DNA from: Brassica napus
Lineage: Eukaryota; Streptophyta; Magnoliopsida; Brassicales; Brassicaceae
Reading direction: 5' to 3'
Length of the DNA stretch: 64,000 nucleotides
Assembly (NCBI RefSeq): GCF_020379485.1
Contig: NW_026014745.1
Location: forward strand, 115,968-179,967
Positions within the stretch are counted from its first letter, which is position 1. The number at the start of each line of letters is the position of its first letter. The position numbers and the translations under genes are program-made. Under the pieces are notes generated by a model. That model did no database searches. It saw nothing but the letters and a program-made list of their open reading frames with translations, and was not told the origin of the DNA. This document shows positions 48,003 to 58,023 of this stretch, piece after piece.

Positions 48003-49634
48003 CCTTCTCAAGCTGTGTGCTCCTTTGCTCAATATCCTAAAGCACATTGCGCATTTATGGTAAATCTGGATGAGGGTTATATCCCAAGAAGCTATGAAGA
48101 GGCAATACAAGACAAGGAGTGGAAGGAATCAGTTGGAGCTGAGGCAGGAGCTATGATCAAGAATGATACATGGTATGAGAGTGAGTTACCTAAAGGGAAG
48201 AAGGCTGTGACTAGTAGATGGATATTCACAATCAAGTATAAGGCTGATGGTCAGGTTGAGAGGAAGAAGTCAAGACTGGTTGCAAGAGGCTTTACTCAAA
48301 CATATGGAGAAGATTACATTGAGACCTTTGCACCAGTGGCTAAGCTACACACAATCCGGATTGTATTAAGCTTGGCTGTGAATCTTGGATGGGGCTTATG
48401 GCAAATGGATGTGAAGAATGCATTTCTACAAGGAGAGCTTGAGGATGAAGTGTATTTGCATCCACCTCCGGGCTTGGAACACTTAGTAAAGAAAGGGAAT
48501 GTGTTGAGACTGAAGAAAGCTATCTATGGGCTGAAGCAATCACCAAGAGCTTGGTATAACAAGCTGAGCACTACTCTTAATGGCCGAGGCTTCAAGAAGT
48601 CTGAGCTAGATCACACTCTCTTCACTCTAAGTACTCCCTCAGGTATGATTGCACTTCTTGTGTATGTTGATGATATCATTATCACAGGGAGTGATAAGGA
48701 AGGTATCATAGCAACCAAGGAGTTCCTTAAATCCAAGTTTGAGATTAAAGACTTGGGAGAAATGAAATACTTTCTTGGAATTGAGATATGTAGATCCAAG
48801 GAGGGTTTGTTCATGTCCCAAAGAAAGTATACACTTGATCTTTTGAAAGGTGCAGGTGCTTATGGAGGCAAGACAGCAAGGATGCCTATGGAGGATGGCT
48901 ACAAAGTCCCACGAGAGGGGGAGATTGAAGACAGCAAACCTTATCAGGATCCTAAACTCTATAGAAAACTAGTTGGCAAATTGATTTATCTTACCATAAC
49001 TAGGCCTGACATTTGTTTTGCTGTGAATCAGGTGAGTCAACACATGCAAGTGCCTAAGGAGCATCATTGGCGGATGGTGGAGAGGATCTTGATGTATCTC
49101 AATGGCTCACCTGATCAAGGAGTATGGATGGGCTGCAATGGAAGCACAGAAGTTGTTGGATACTGTGATGCTGATTGGGCTAGTGATAGAGCTGACAGGA
49201 GATCAACAACCGGCTATTGCACATTCATTGGAGGCAACTTGGTGACTTGGAAGAGCAAGAAGCAAAAGGTGCTGTCTTGCTCAAGTGCAGAAGCTGAGTA
49301 TAGAGCCATGCTGAAGCTTACAAACGAGCTAGTATGGATCAAGGGCATCTTGAAGCATTTGGGGATTGATCAAGCCACGCCAATGACCATGCATTGTGAT
49401 AACCAAGCCGCGATCCACATAGCCTCCAACTCGGTGTTCCATGAAAGAACCAAGCACATTGAGGTTGATTGTCACAAGGTGAGGCAGATGATTGTCCTAG
49501 GAGTCATCTTGCCATGCTACACTAGGAGTGAAGATCAGTTGGCTGATGTGTTCACTAAGGCAGCAAGACAGAAGACTATGGAGTCCATTCATATCAGATT
49601 GGGACTCATAGATCTTGGGAAGAGAAGGAGCTAA
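48003..49634 (+). pseudogene. Element VI polyprotein, reverse transcriptase and RNase H part
   Basis: Continues element VI after the VII insertion, open for 539 codons to TAA at 49634. Reverse transcriptase with WQMDVKNAFLQGELEDEVY and YVDD near 48663, then RNase H (YCDADWASDRADRRSTTGY, with S where relatives have G) and the terminal GKRRS. Together with 39200-42128 it forms one polyprotein broken by a frameshift and by VII. Confidence 0.92.
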
Positions 49635-49666
49635 TCCCCTAAGTCATGAGGTCTTTACTCTTTTTC

Positions 49667-49774
49667 CCTCATCAAGGTTTTGTCCCAATGGGTTTTCCTT
49701 GGTGAGGTTTTTAATGAGGAAGATCTCATGGCTATCCAAGCTTAGACTTTCGCAAAGCTAAGCTTGAGGGGGAG
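49667..49774 (+). promoter_or_regulatory. Element VI 3' UTR module: two hairpins and polypurine tract
   Basis: Hairpin 1 at 49667-49707 (41 nt, arms CCTCATCAAGG and CCTTGGTGAGG). Hairpin 2 at 49738-49765: AAGCTTAG with CTAAGCTT, extended by CTTT with AAAG. The polypurine tract ends at 49774. Confidence 0.8.
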
Positions 49775-50404
49775 TGTTGAGATGAGGAAGTCATATGATA
49801 AGAGGAGAGGAGTTAGGAGAGTAATGGGAGAGAGAACGGATGGCATGTGTACGGACAGTACGGTCAGTGTACGGCCAGTACGGATCATCTCGACCATCAC
49901 TACTCTAAATCTACTTAAGGACACATTATGGGTTGTGCAAAGTTAGGGCATGAAGTGTACTTGGTGGGAGTGTCCGTACATCTGAGGGAACGTGAAGTGG
50001 AAGGAAGATGGACGAGTGAAGACACTGATATATGGAGAAGGTTTGAGAACGGATCAGACCGTTTAGAGATAAGGTTGAGACGCGCCTTATCTATCCAGGC
50101 TTGGACAGGCTGTAAAGCCGGAAGCATGTGAACATCTTGGTCCGTCCATTTCAAAAGAGCTTCTTCCTTTAGTGTTGACTCCACATGCTTAGACTAGTGC
50201 CTTATTCTTTACGTTAAAACCCTAGTGCTTCCCCTATATAAGTTGTAAACCCATCTCTTAATAAGATCAGACAGTTCAGATTATTATTAGCCTCCATGGC
50301 TTTTCTCTTAGTCTCTTGATCTCAGATTCTACTCTAAATCATCTCTAATACTTCTCTAATCTCTCCTAAACTCTCAGATTACTCTTTATACTCTAAAACT
50401 TATA
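49775..50404 (+). repeat. 3' LTR of element VI
   Basis: 630 bp, no difference from the 5' LTR seen. It ends CTTATA before ATTAG. TATA-like stretch near 50235-50240. Confidence 0.93.
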
Positions 50405-52211
50405 ATTAGGACTAAAGATAACATTGCAATGAAGATCAGTAGTACACTTCTTTACTGATAGTAAGTTTGATGTGAATTCTGGCATGTAGAATGCTCTAGT
50501 ATGTTTATTAAATAGTTTTAAGTTTCCTATTCCTCTAATAGGAATTTTATCTCCATTTGCAATCATCACATGTCCATTAGCAGGTTCAATATCTTTAATC
50601 AAACTAGTGTCACTAATCATATGATGAGATGCACCAGAATCAACTACTAATGGTTTAGTCATGTCATTAGCCATAAGACAAAGTGTACTAGATGACTTGA
50701 GAGAGTGATCAGTCCTAGCAAGACTAGCATATACATGATCCGGTTTGGCAATTCCATGTTTGTCAAGACTATTATCATCATTCTTAACTATCATTGATGC
50801 ACCAAAGGAATAACCATAAGTGTTACCGTTTTCCTTAAGCATCTTGATGAGGGAGTCAATGTCTAATCTCCTAATGTAGTCTTGCTCCCCTCCTCGGTGA
50901 TTTGGATTGCCTGCATACGCCACCAAGGACCTGCCATCACTCTCCCTTCCTCCTTCATCATTGCTCTTTCCTGAGGTACCAGCACCGTTTGATCCTTCAC
51001 CAACAACCAGAATTGAGGAGAAGCACAAGAGTGAGGAAGGATCCTTCCTCTTGGGTAAACACGAGAGTGTACTACAATGCCCAAGCAGTGGAGCATCCTT
51101 CCTCACTCTTGTGCTTCTCCTCAATTCTGGTTGTTGAACTCTCACGACTTGCTCTTGAACATCCAGTTGTTCTTCTTCTTCTTCTACATCCTCAACTGAT
51201 GCTTGTACTTCTCTTTGTTCCTGCTCACCTTGATTGTGAGAGCCTGAACTTATCTCCCTTTGTTCCTGATTCAAGCCGGCTTCATCTTGGCCTAAACTTG
51301 TCTCCAACCCTTCCTCATTCAAGCCGGCTCCTTCTTGGCCACTTTCTTGAATTTCAGGCTCATTCCCTCTCCTTCAAGAACTTGGCTGGCTTCAGATGGG
51401 GGTGGAGTATCCAGCACTGGCTCTTCTTATGGCCATGCTTCTTGCAATGATCACAGCTCCCATTGAACTTCCTGTCTTCAAACTTGTTGTAACCGGCCTT
51501 GTTTGCTTGAGGAGCTTCATCAGAGTTGACTTGTGCAGCCTTATTTGCAAGTGACATCTCTCCTTTGCTTCCAAACAATCCAATAGACCCCTGCTCCTTC
51601 TGAATTTGAGAGCACACCTCCTCAAGGTCTGGTAGCTTATCCGCTCTCAACATGTGTTTAATCAGTGAGTTGTAAGCCGGATTCAAGGTAAGCAATAGTC
51701 CAAAGACCTTATCCTGTTCCCTCCTCTCATTAAGCAGCTCTGGATCGGTTGTGCTTGGCCTCAGCATCTCCAGCTCTGACCATAAGGACCGGAACCTCCC
51801 CAAATGTTTGGTGAATTCCATGTCATCTTGTACCAAGCCGTTTATGGCTTTCTTTACTTCAAACACTCGGTGAAGGTTTGAAGCATTCCCATACACCTTC
51901 TTCAAGGTGTCCCATAGTTCCTTAGCTGACTCACAATAGCTGTAAGCCTCTAGGATCGCCGGCTCTAGAGAGGCATGAAGAACTGACATCACAAGCATGT
52001 CTTCTCGCTGCCACTTCTCTACGGCCGTTTCATTTGAGACCTCTTTCGAGTCTTCTCCCTGAGTAATGAGCTGTGGAGCTTCACCATCCGTGAGATGCTT
52101 CCACAAACCCTTACTTCCCACTGTGGTTCTCACCATCCGAGACCACACCAAGTAGTTACTCCCCTTGAAAGTAACTGCCACCTTCATGTGCATGCTTATC
52201 CCTCCATCCAT
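50405..52211 (-). pseudogene. Element III polyprotein, Gag and protease part, disrupted
   Basis: The ATG at 52211 opens Gag (NYLVWSRMVRTTVGSKGLW); the CCHC knuckle CDHCKKHGHKKSQC is near 51456-51415. The frame stops at 51360, just inside a foreign 363-bp insertion (51001-51363). Downstream, protease (VVDSGASHHMISD) is open to the VI insertion at 50404. An open frame through the insertion joins linker residues to protease but does not rejoin Gag. The N-terminal part is nearly identical to that of element VI. Confidence 0.88.
51001..51363 (-). other. Fold-back templated insertion in element III
   Basis: Two joined copies of element III's own integrase-RT linker. 51095-51363 copies 36934-37202 in direct orientation (about two substitutions), and 51001-51094 copies 36882-36975 inverted. 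The result is a perfect 42-bp inverted repeat (51001-51042 with 51095-51136, spacer 52 bp). Relative to element VI, 18 bp of Gag are missing at the site. GGAT and GGGA microhomologies sit at the junctions. Confidence 0.85.
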
Positions 52212-52356
52212 CTTCAACAGCTTGTTCTTGAACTACTTGTAGAAGACTTTGAACTTGAGACTAGACTGCACCAACACGTTAAGAACTTCACAACACACAC
52301 GCAAAAGCTTCAATCTTGTAACCACAACGTAACCAAGGAAGACTAGAGGCTAGAGA
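52212..52356 (-). other. Element III 5' leader fragment
   Basis: Untranslated leader matching 39050-39199 of element VI in reverse, ending at AGAGA (52352-52356), where element VIII is inserted. The primer site and 5' LTR are not in the window. AGAGA is a presumed target duplication, unconfirmed because the other end lies outside. Confidence 0.75.
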
Positions 52357-52940
52357 TGTTGAAATGAGGTGATGCAACTATGTGATATGAAGCTAGAGGA
52401 GGTTAGAGACTTGAGGATGAAGTTAAGGATGTGAGTGTACGGACAAGCCGTACAATGTGGCCGTACAAGGTAAAAAGAAGTTACCATGATCATTTAACCG
52501 AGAAGGGAGTAAACGGATCAGTCTTACCTTCTACCATGCTCTAATTGGATCAGACCGTTGAGAGAGCTTGAGGAGCGCATCTGACAGGCTGTGCCAGGCT
52601 GTGACAGACTGTCAGCATCCTAGTCAAAGATCCAAGATGCTTCACACGCAGAAAGAAGCTCATTGGATGCTTTATGATATGCGCTCCTCTCTTGGTTGAC
52701 TACACATGCTTTAGCTTATCTTTAAACCTTGAAAACCCTAAGCTCTCATACTATATAAGTTGTAACCTCATCAGATTAATAATTAACGAGATTGAATCAC
52801 TCTTTCTCCACTCTCTCTCTAGTTTGAAACTCAAAGTCTATCAATCACTCTCAAACTATGATACTCGTTTAAATCTTTCACTAAACTCCTCTTTAATCTT
52901 TCTTAATCTCTCAATACCTTCTTAAATCTCTAAAATCTCA
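52357..52940 (+). repeat. 5' LTR of element VIII
   Basis: 584 bp; TGTTGAAATG...AATCTCA (TG...CA). GTAC motifs at about 52436-52470, TATA-like CTATATAAG at 52751-52759. Confidence 0.9.
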
Positions 52941-52952
52941 TGGTATCAGAGC
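52941..52952 (+). other. Primer binding site of element VIII
   Basis: TGGTATCAGAGC directly after the LTR; a 225-bp leader follows. Confidence 0.9.
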
Positions 52953-53177
52953 CAGGTTCGCTTTGGTATTGAGAGACCTTAGTCCTTTCGTGTGATTTTT
53001 ACTTATTCCTTCTTGTGTTCTTGCGTTTGTTCTTGAGACTTCCGGGAAGTCTTGTCATTGGGTTGAAGTAGTTTACTCTTGGTTCTTTGGTTCCGTGTGT
53101 TCTTGAAGATCTGGTGTGGTAGAAGCTCAACTGAAGTACAAGATTGAAGACTAGAAGTTACTAGAGGCAAAGGGAAG

Positions 53178-56100
53178 ATGGAAGGAAACTATAGTAAGCT
53201 TGTTACGGTTCCGATTGCCTTAAAAGGTGTAGGGAACTACTTGTTGTGGTCTCGGCTAGTGAAGACTGCTATTGGGAGGCTAGGGTTATGGAATCACATC
53301 ACTGATGATGGTCCAGAGCCAGTGGCCAAAGGAAATGAGGAAGCTGAAGGTGGAAAAGCACTCACTGAAGCTGAAGTAAAGAAGAAATGGGTTCAAGAAG
53401 ATCTGATGGTGCTGTCGGTACTACACGGTTCTATTGAAGTCCCTTTGCTTGAAGCTTACAGCTTCTGTGAGACACCTAAGCACCTATGGGAGACGCTCCA
53501 GAAGACATTTGGAAATGTCTCAAACCTTAGCCGTGTGTTTGAATTGAAGAAAGCCATCACCTCCTTGACGCAAGATGGTGTGGAGCTTACTAAACACATT
53601 GGGAAGTTCAGAGCTCTTTGGTCTGAGCTGGATAACCTGCGCCCAAGCACCAATGATCAAGAGATCATCATGGAGAGGAGAGAGCAGGATCAGGTATTTG
53701 GGTTGATGATGACCTTAGACGTGTGCTACAAGGATGTCATCAAGCACATGCTGAGATCGCCAAGCCTACCAACAATGGAGGAGGTGTGCTCTCAACTGCA
53801 AAAGGAGGAAGGCTCTCTAGGCTTGTTTGGAGGAAAGGGGGAGCTATCTATGGCTCATCAGGCTGAGGATGTGCAAGCAAACAAGGCGGGATACAAGAAT
53901 GATGGAAGGAAGTATGGTGACCGTTTTGAAGGGAATTGTGATCATTGCAAAAAGCCAGGCCATAAGAAGAGCCAATGTTGGATACTTCACCCTCACCTCA
54001 AGCCAAGCAAATTCAACAAGGAGAGAGAAGCCAGAGCTCACATGTCCACCGAGGCAAGCAGGAGCAGTATATCCGGAGCGGGTACATCCTCACAAGTGAA
54101 TGAGAGTGAAGGGCGAGCTCTCTCTTCTCACCACTCAGGAGGGAAGAACCTAGAGCATGAGGTGATCAGGAAGTCAGACATAGATGCACTCATCAAAGCT
54201 CTTAAAGAGTCTGGTAACAAACTAAGACACAATACTCTTGGCTATTCCTTTGCTGCTCATACTATACCTAGTAGAACTGATAGGTTACTAGACATACTAG
54301 AGAGTCCCTTGATTGGTAAAACTGAACATAGCATTGCTAATAAACTCTTAGGAGTGCTTGAGAACTTAAAGAATAACAATGATCATCCTAAGAGTCATCT
54401 AGCTAAGGACATACATAAACCTTTGATTATTGATTCTGGTGCATCTCATCACATGATTAGTGATAACAAGTTAATTACGGATATAGAACCTACCCAAGGT
54501 CATGTCATGATTGCTAATGGTGATAGAATTCCTATTAGAGGCATTGGTAGGTTGAAACTGTTTAATAAAAATTCTAAAGCATTCTACATGCCTGAATTTA
54601 CTTCAAACTTGTTATCTGTCAAGAGATGCACTACTGATCTTGATTGCAATGTTATTTTTAGTCCTAATGATGTGAAGTTTCAGGATATTAAGAGCAGTAA
54701 GTTGATTGGCCAAGGAGCAACTAAGGGAGACCTTTACATGCTTGAAGATCTTTCTCCTATCTCTAGTTCTTGTTTTTCCTTTAGCTCGGTTTCTTTAAGT
54801 AAGGATGCTTTGTGGCATGCTAGGCTAGGACATCCACATGTTAGGGCCTTAAGCAAAATGTTACCAGGTGTCATGTTTAAAACTAATGATTGTGAAGCTT
54901 GTATTTTGGGAAAACATTGTAAGAGTGTGTTTCAAAGATCAGTTACATTTTATGAGAATTGTTTTGACTTAATTCACTCAGATGTTTGGACTGCACCTTG
55001 TTTATCCAGGGATAATTACAAGTATTATGTCACCTTCATTGATGAAAAATCTAAATACACCTGGTTAACACTCATTAAAACAAAGGATAGAATTTTTGAT
55101 GCATTTAAAAACTTTCAAAACTATGTTACTAACCACTATAATGCCAAGATTAAGATTTTCAGGTCAGATAATGGTGGAGAGTATACAAGCCATGCATTCA
55201 AAGAACATCTAGCTAGTCATGGAATCCTTCATCAGACGAGCTGTCCTTATACACCCCAGCAAAATGGAGTGGCTGAAAGGAAGAATAGACATCTCATGGA
55301 GGTGGCTAGATCAATGATGTTCTATACAAGTGTGCCTAAAAGGCATTGGAGTGATGCAGTGATGACCGCAAGCTACCTAATCAACAGGACACCAACCAAG
55401 ATTCTCAATGATCAGTCCCCCTTTGAGGTTCTTAACAAGAGTAAGCCAGTGCTGGACCATTTGAGGATCTTTGGGTGTGTGTGTTATGTGCTTGTACCCC
55501 GGGAAATGCGGAACAAGCTAGAAGAGAAAAAAGTACCAAGGCTATGCTGATTGGATACTCTACATCCCAAAAGGGATACAAATGCTTTGATCCAGATACT
55601 AGAAGAGTATTGGTATCAAGGGAGGTGAAGTTCTTTGAAGATAAGGGATATTATGATGGGAAGAATTGGGAAGAACTTGAAGATCTATCCCAACCATCAG
55701 ACAGGGCCGCAAGCTTGAGAAATATCCTGCAAGGACTTGGCATTGGAGTGTCACCAGATCAACACAAACGCCAAGAAACACCACCTGTTAGAGTTGAAGA
55801 ATCATCTCACTTAGAACATGAAGGGGGAAGTGAATCTGCTGATACTGAAGTTCAAGGAACAAGTGAAGCCGAAGATCAACAACAAAGCGCAGACTCTCAT
55901 GTTCAAAGTGAAGATGACTCAAGGGGAAGTAATCAACATGGAGGTCAGGAAGCTAGTGAAGAAAGTCAGATACCAGAAGAAGCCGTGGAAGAGAATGTAG
56001 TAGTTCCATTGAGGAGAAGCACACGGTTAAAGAGAGATGCTTCCAACTGGGTAAACACAAGAGTGTACTACAATGCCCAAGCTGTGGAGCATCCCTCTCA

Positions 56101-57167
56101 AGCTGTGTGCTCATTTGCGTGCTATCCAGAAGAGCATTGCGCATTTATGATCAGCTTAGATGGAAGCTATGTGCCTAGATCATATGAAGATGCAATGTTA
56201 CATGAAGACTGGAAGGCATCAGTAGGTGATGAAGCTAATGCCATGATAAAGAATGATACTTGGTTTGAAAGTGAACTGCCAAAAGGAAAGAAGGCAGTAA
56301 CTAGCAAGTGGATATTCACTATCAAGTACAAGCCTGATGGGACTATTGAGAGGAAGAAGACAAGACTGGTGGCTAGAGGATACACTCAAACATATGGGGA
56401 AGACTACATTGACACCTTTGCTCCTGTTGCTAAGCTTCATACAATAAGAATTGTATTATCTCTGGCTGTGAATCTTGAGTGGGAGCTTTGGCAGATGGAT
56501 GTGAAGAATGCCTTTCTTCAAGGAGAGCTAGAAGATGAAGTGTATATGCATCCACCACCAGGCCTAGGGCATCTTGTGAAACCTGGAAATGTGTTGAGAC
56601 TCAAGAAGGCTATCTATGGGTTGAAACAATCTCCTAGAGCATGGTACAACAAGCTGAGCACCACTTTAAATGGGCGTGGATTCAAGAAGTCAGAATTGGA
56701 TCATACTCTCTTCACACTTACTTCACCCTCAGGTATCATTTGCCTACTTGTGTATGTTGATGATATCATTATAACAGGTAGTGATAAGGCTGGTATAAAA
56801 GCCACCAAGGAGTTTTTAAAATCTGTATTTGAAATTAAAGACTTAGGAGAAATGAAATACTTCCTTGGAATTGAGTTGTGTAGATCTAAGGAAGGATTGT
56901 TCATTTCCCAAAGGAAGTATACACTTGATCTTTTGAAAGATGCAGGTATACAAGGAGATAAGACAGCAAGGATGCCTCTTGAAGATGGATACAAGATTCC
57001 ACGTGAGGGGGAGGTTGAAGATAGCAAGGTCTTTCATGATCCAAAGCTATACAGGAAGCTAGTAGGGAAGCTCATCTATCTTACCATCACACGTCCGGAT
57101 ATATGCTTTGCTGTGAATCAAGTGAGCCAGCATATGCAAGTCCCAAAGGAGCATCATTGGCGAATGG
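53178..57167 (+). pseudogene. Element VIII polyprotein, Gag to reverse transcriptase, frameshifted
   Basis: Gag opens at 53178 (NYLLWSRLVKTAIGRLGLW). CCHC knuckle CDHCKKPGHKKSQC near 53939, DSGA protease near 54431, GAG-pre-integrase and DDE integrase follow. A small indel in an A-rich stretch near 55520-55532 (GAAGAGAAAAAAGTACC) shifts the frame near the integrase C-terminus. The second part runs through linker and YVDD reverse transcriptase (near 56752) until IX is inserted at target AATGG (57163-57167). Confidence 0.88.
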
Positions 57168-57761
57168 TGTTGAGATGAGTTGAGACATGTGAAGTAAAGA
57201 CACAAAGGAGTTGAGATCATAAGGAGAGCAAAAGGGTTAAGAGGCTGAATAAGGTGAAGGGGATGGTACGGATGGAGAGGCCGTACCAGGCCGTACAAGT
57301 GACCAGGCCGTACAAGGTGAAAGCGGTCAAGTAACTATCCAAGTAACTTTGATGTACTGAGGAGAAGTTACACTCGGCCAAGACCTTATCCGAACGTTGA
57401 GAGGATAAGGAAGGCACGGCTTGACAGCTAGGACAGGCTGGCAAGGGCTGGAAAGGAAGAGCATCTGGTCTTGGATAAGAAAGATGCTTCAAACGTGTGG
57501 AGACACCCATTGGCCGGTTCAAATTAAAGCTTAGGCTCCCCTTTGACTCTACATGCTTATGTATTCGAAAACCCTAAGTGTATGGACCTATATATATGTA
57601 ATCTCATCCCTTAATAAAGATTAGACAGTTCTAAACAATCTCTCTCTCTATACTCATTTCATTATGATTCTCCATTAGTCTCTAATCTGTCTCTTAATCT
57701 CTTATTCTCTTCTATAATCCTTTCTAAACTCAGATAATCATCTATATCCTTAAATCTCATA
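57168..57761 (+). repeat. 5' LTR of element IX
   Basis: 594 bp; TGTTGAGATGAGTTG...AATCTCATA. GTAC motifs at 57265-57316, TATA-like TATATATAT at 57589-57597, then CT-rich sequence typical of an R-U5 region. Confidence 0.93.
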
Positions 57762-57773
57762 TGGTATCAGAGC
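57762..57773 (+). other. Primer binding site of element IX
   Basis: TGGTATCAGAGC directly after the LTR; a 250-bp leader precedes the ATG. Confidence 0.9.
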
Positions 57774-58023
57774 CAGGTTGATTGAAATCTGAGTTCGTGA
57801 GTGACTCTCTTAAGGATTCAAGTTTGAAACTTTAAGAGAACAAGTGAGTGTGTTTGAGAGTTTCTTGAGAGTTCAAAAGCTCAAAGTGTTTTGTGTGTGT
57901 CTCGGTGATCCGTGGGAGGTTCATTTGAAGACTCAAGAGTAAATCTGTGTTCTAGAGAGCAGCGTGGGTTCTCAGTACAAGATCTAACCGGTTGTTCAAG
58001 CTGTAGACGTCAAGCTGTTCAAG

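Larger units (their letters stand above)
38349..50404 (+). mobile_element. Element VI: copia inserted in element III, split by element VII
   Basis: 630-bp LTRs, target duplication ATTAG (38344-38348 and 50405-50409), primer site, polyprotein and polypurine tract. Without VII it is about 6.2 kb. The LTRs look identical, although VII nested inside it has diverged LTRs. It belongs to the same family as its host III but lies in opposite orientation, creating inverted repeats. Confidence 0.94.
24208..52356 (-). mobile_element. Element III: minus-strand copia split by insertions IV, V, VI and VIII
   Basis: Inserted into element II. It reads right to left: 5' leader and Gag-protease (52356-50405), integrase-reverse transcriptase (38348-35809), first part of RNase H (31414-31239), rest of RNase H and 3' UTR (25352-24828), and 3' LTR (24827-24208). 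The gaps are elements VI, V and IV, each with TSDs. The leader is interrupted at 52356 by VIII, so the 5' LTR and outer target duplication lie outside the window. The protein and LTR are close to those of element VI. It also carries a 363-bp templated insertion at the Gag-protease border. Confidence 0.9.

Noticed and set aside
50902..51450. 182-codon plus-strand frame over the fold-back insertion
   Set aside because: It is antisense to the Gag and linker copies and open only because of the inverted duplication.
24208..52356. A single giant palindrome from 24 to 50 kb
   Set aside because: IV and VII occupy different target sites (RNase H and linker) with different target duplications, so they are independent insertions, not one inverted duplication.
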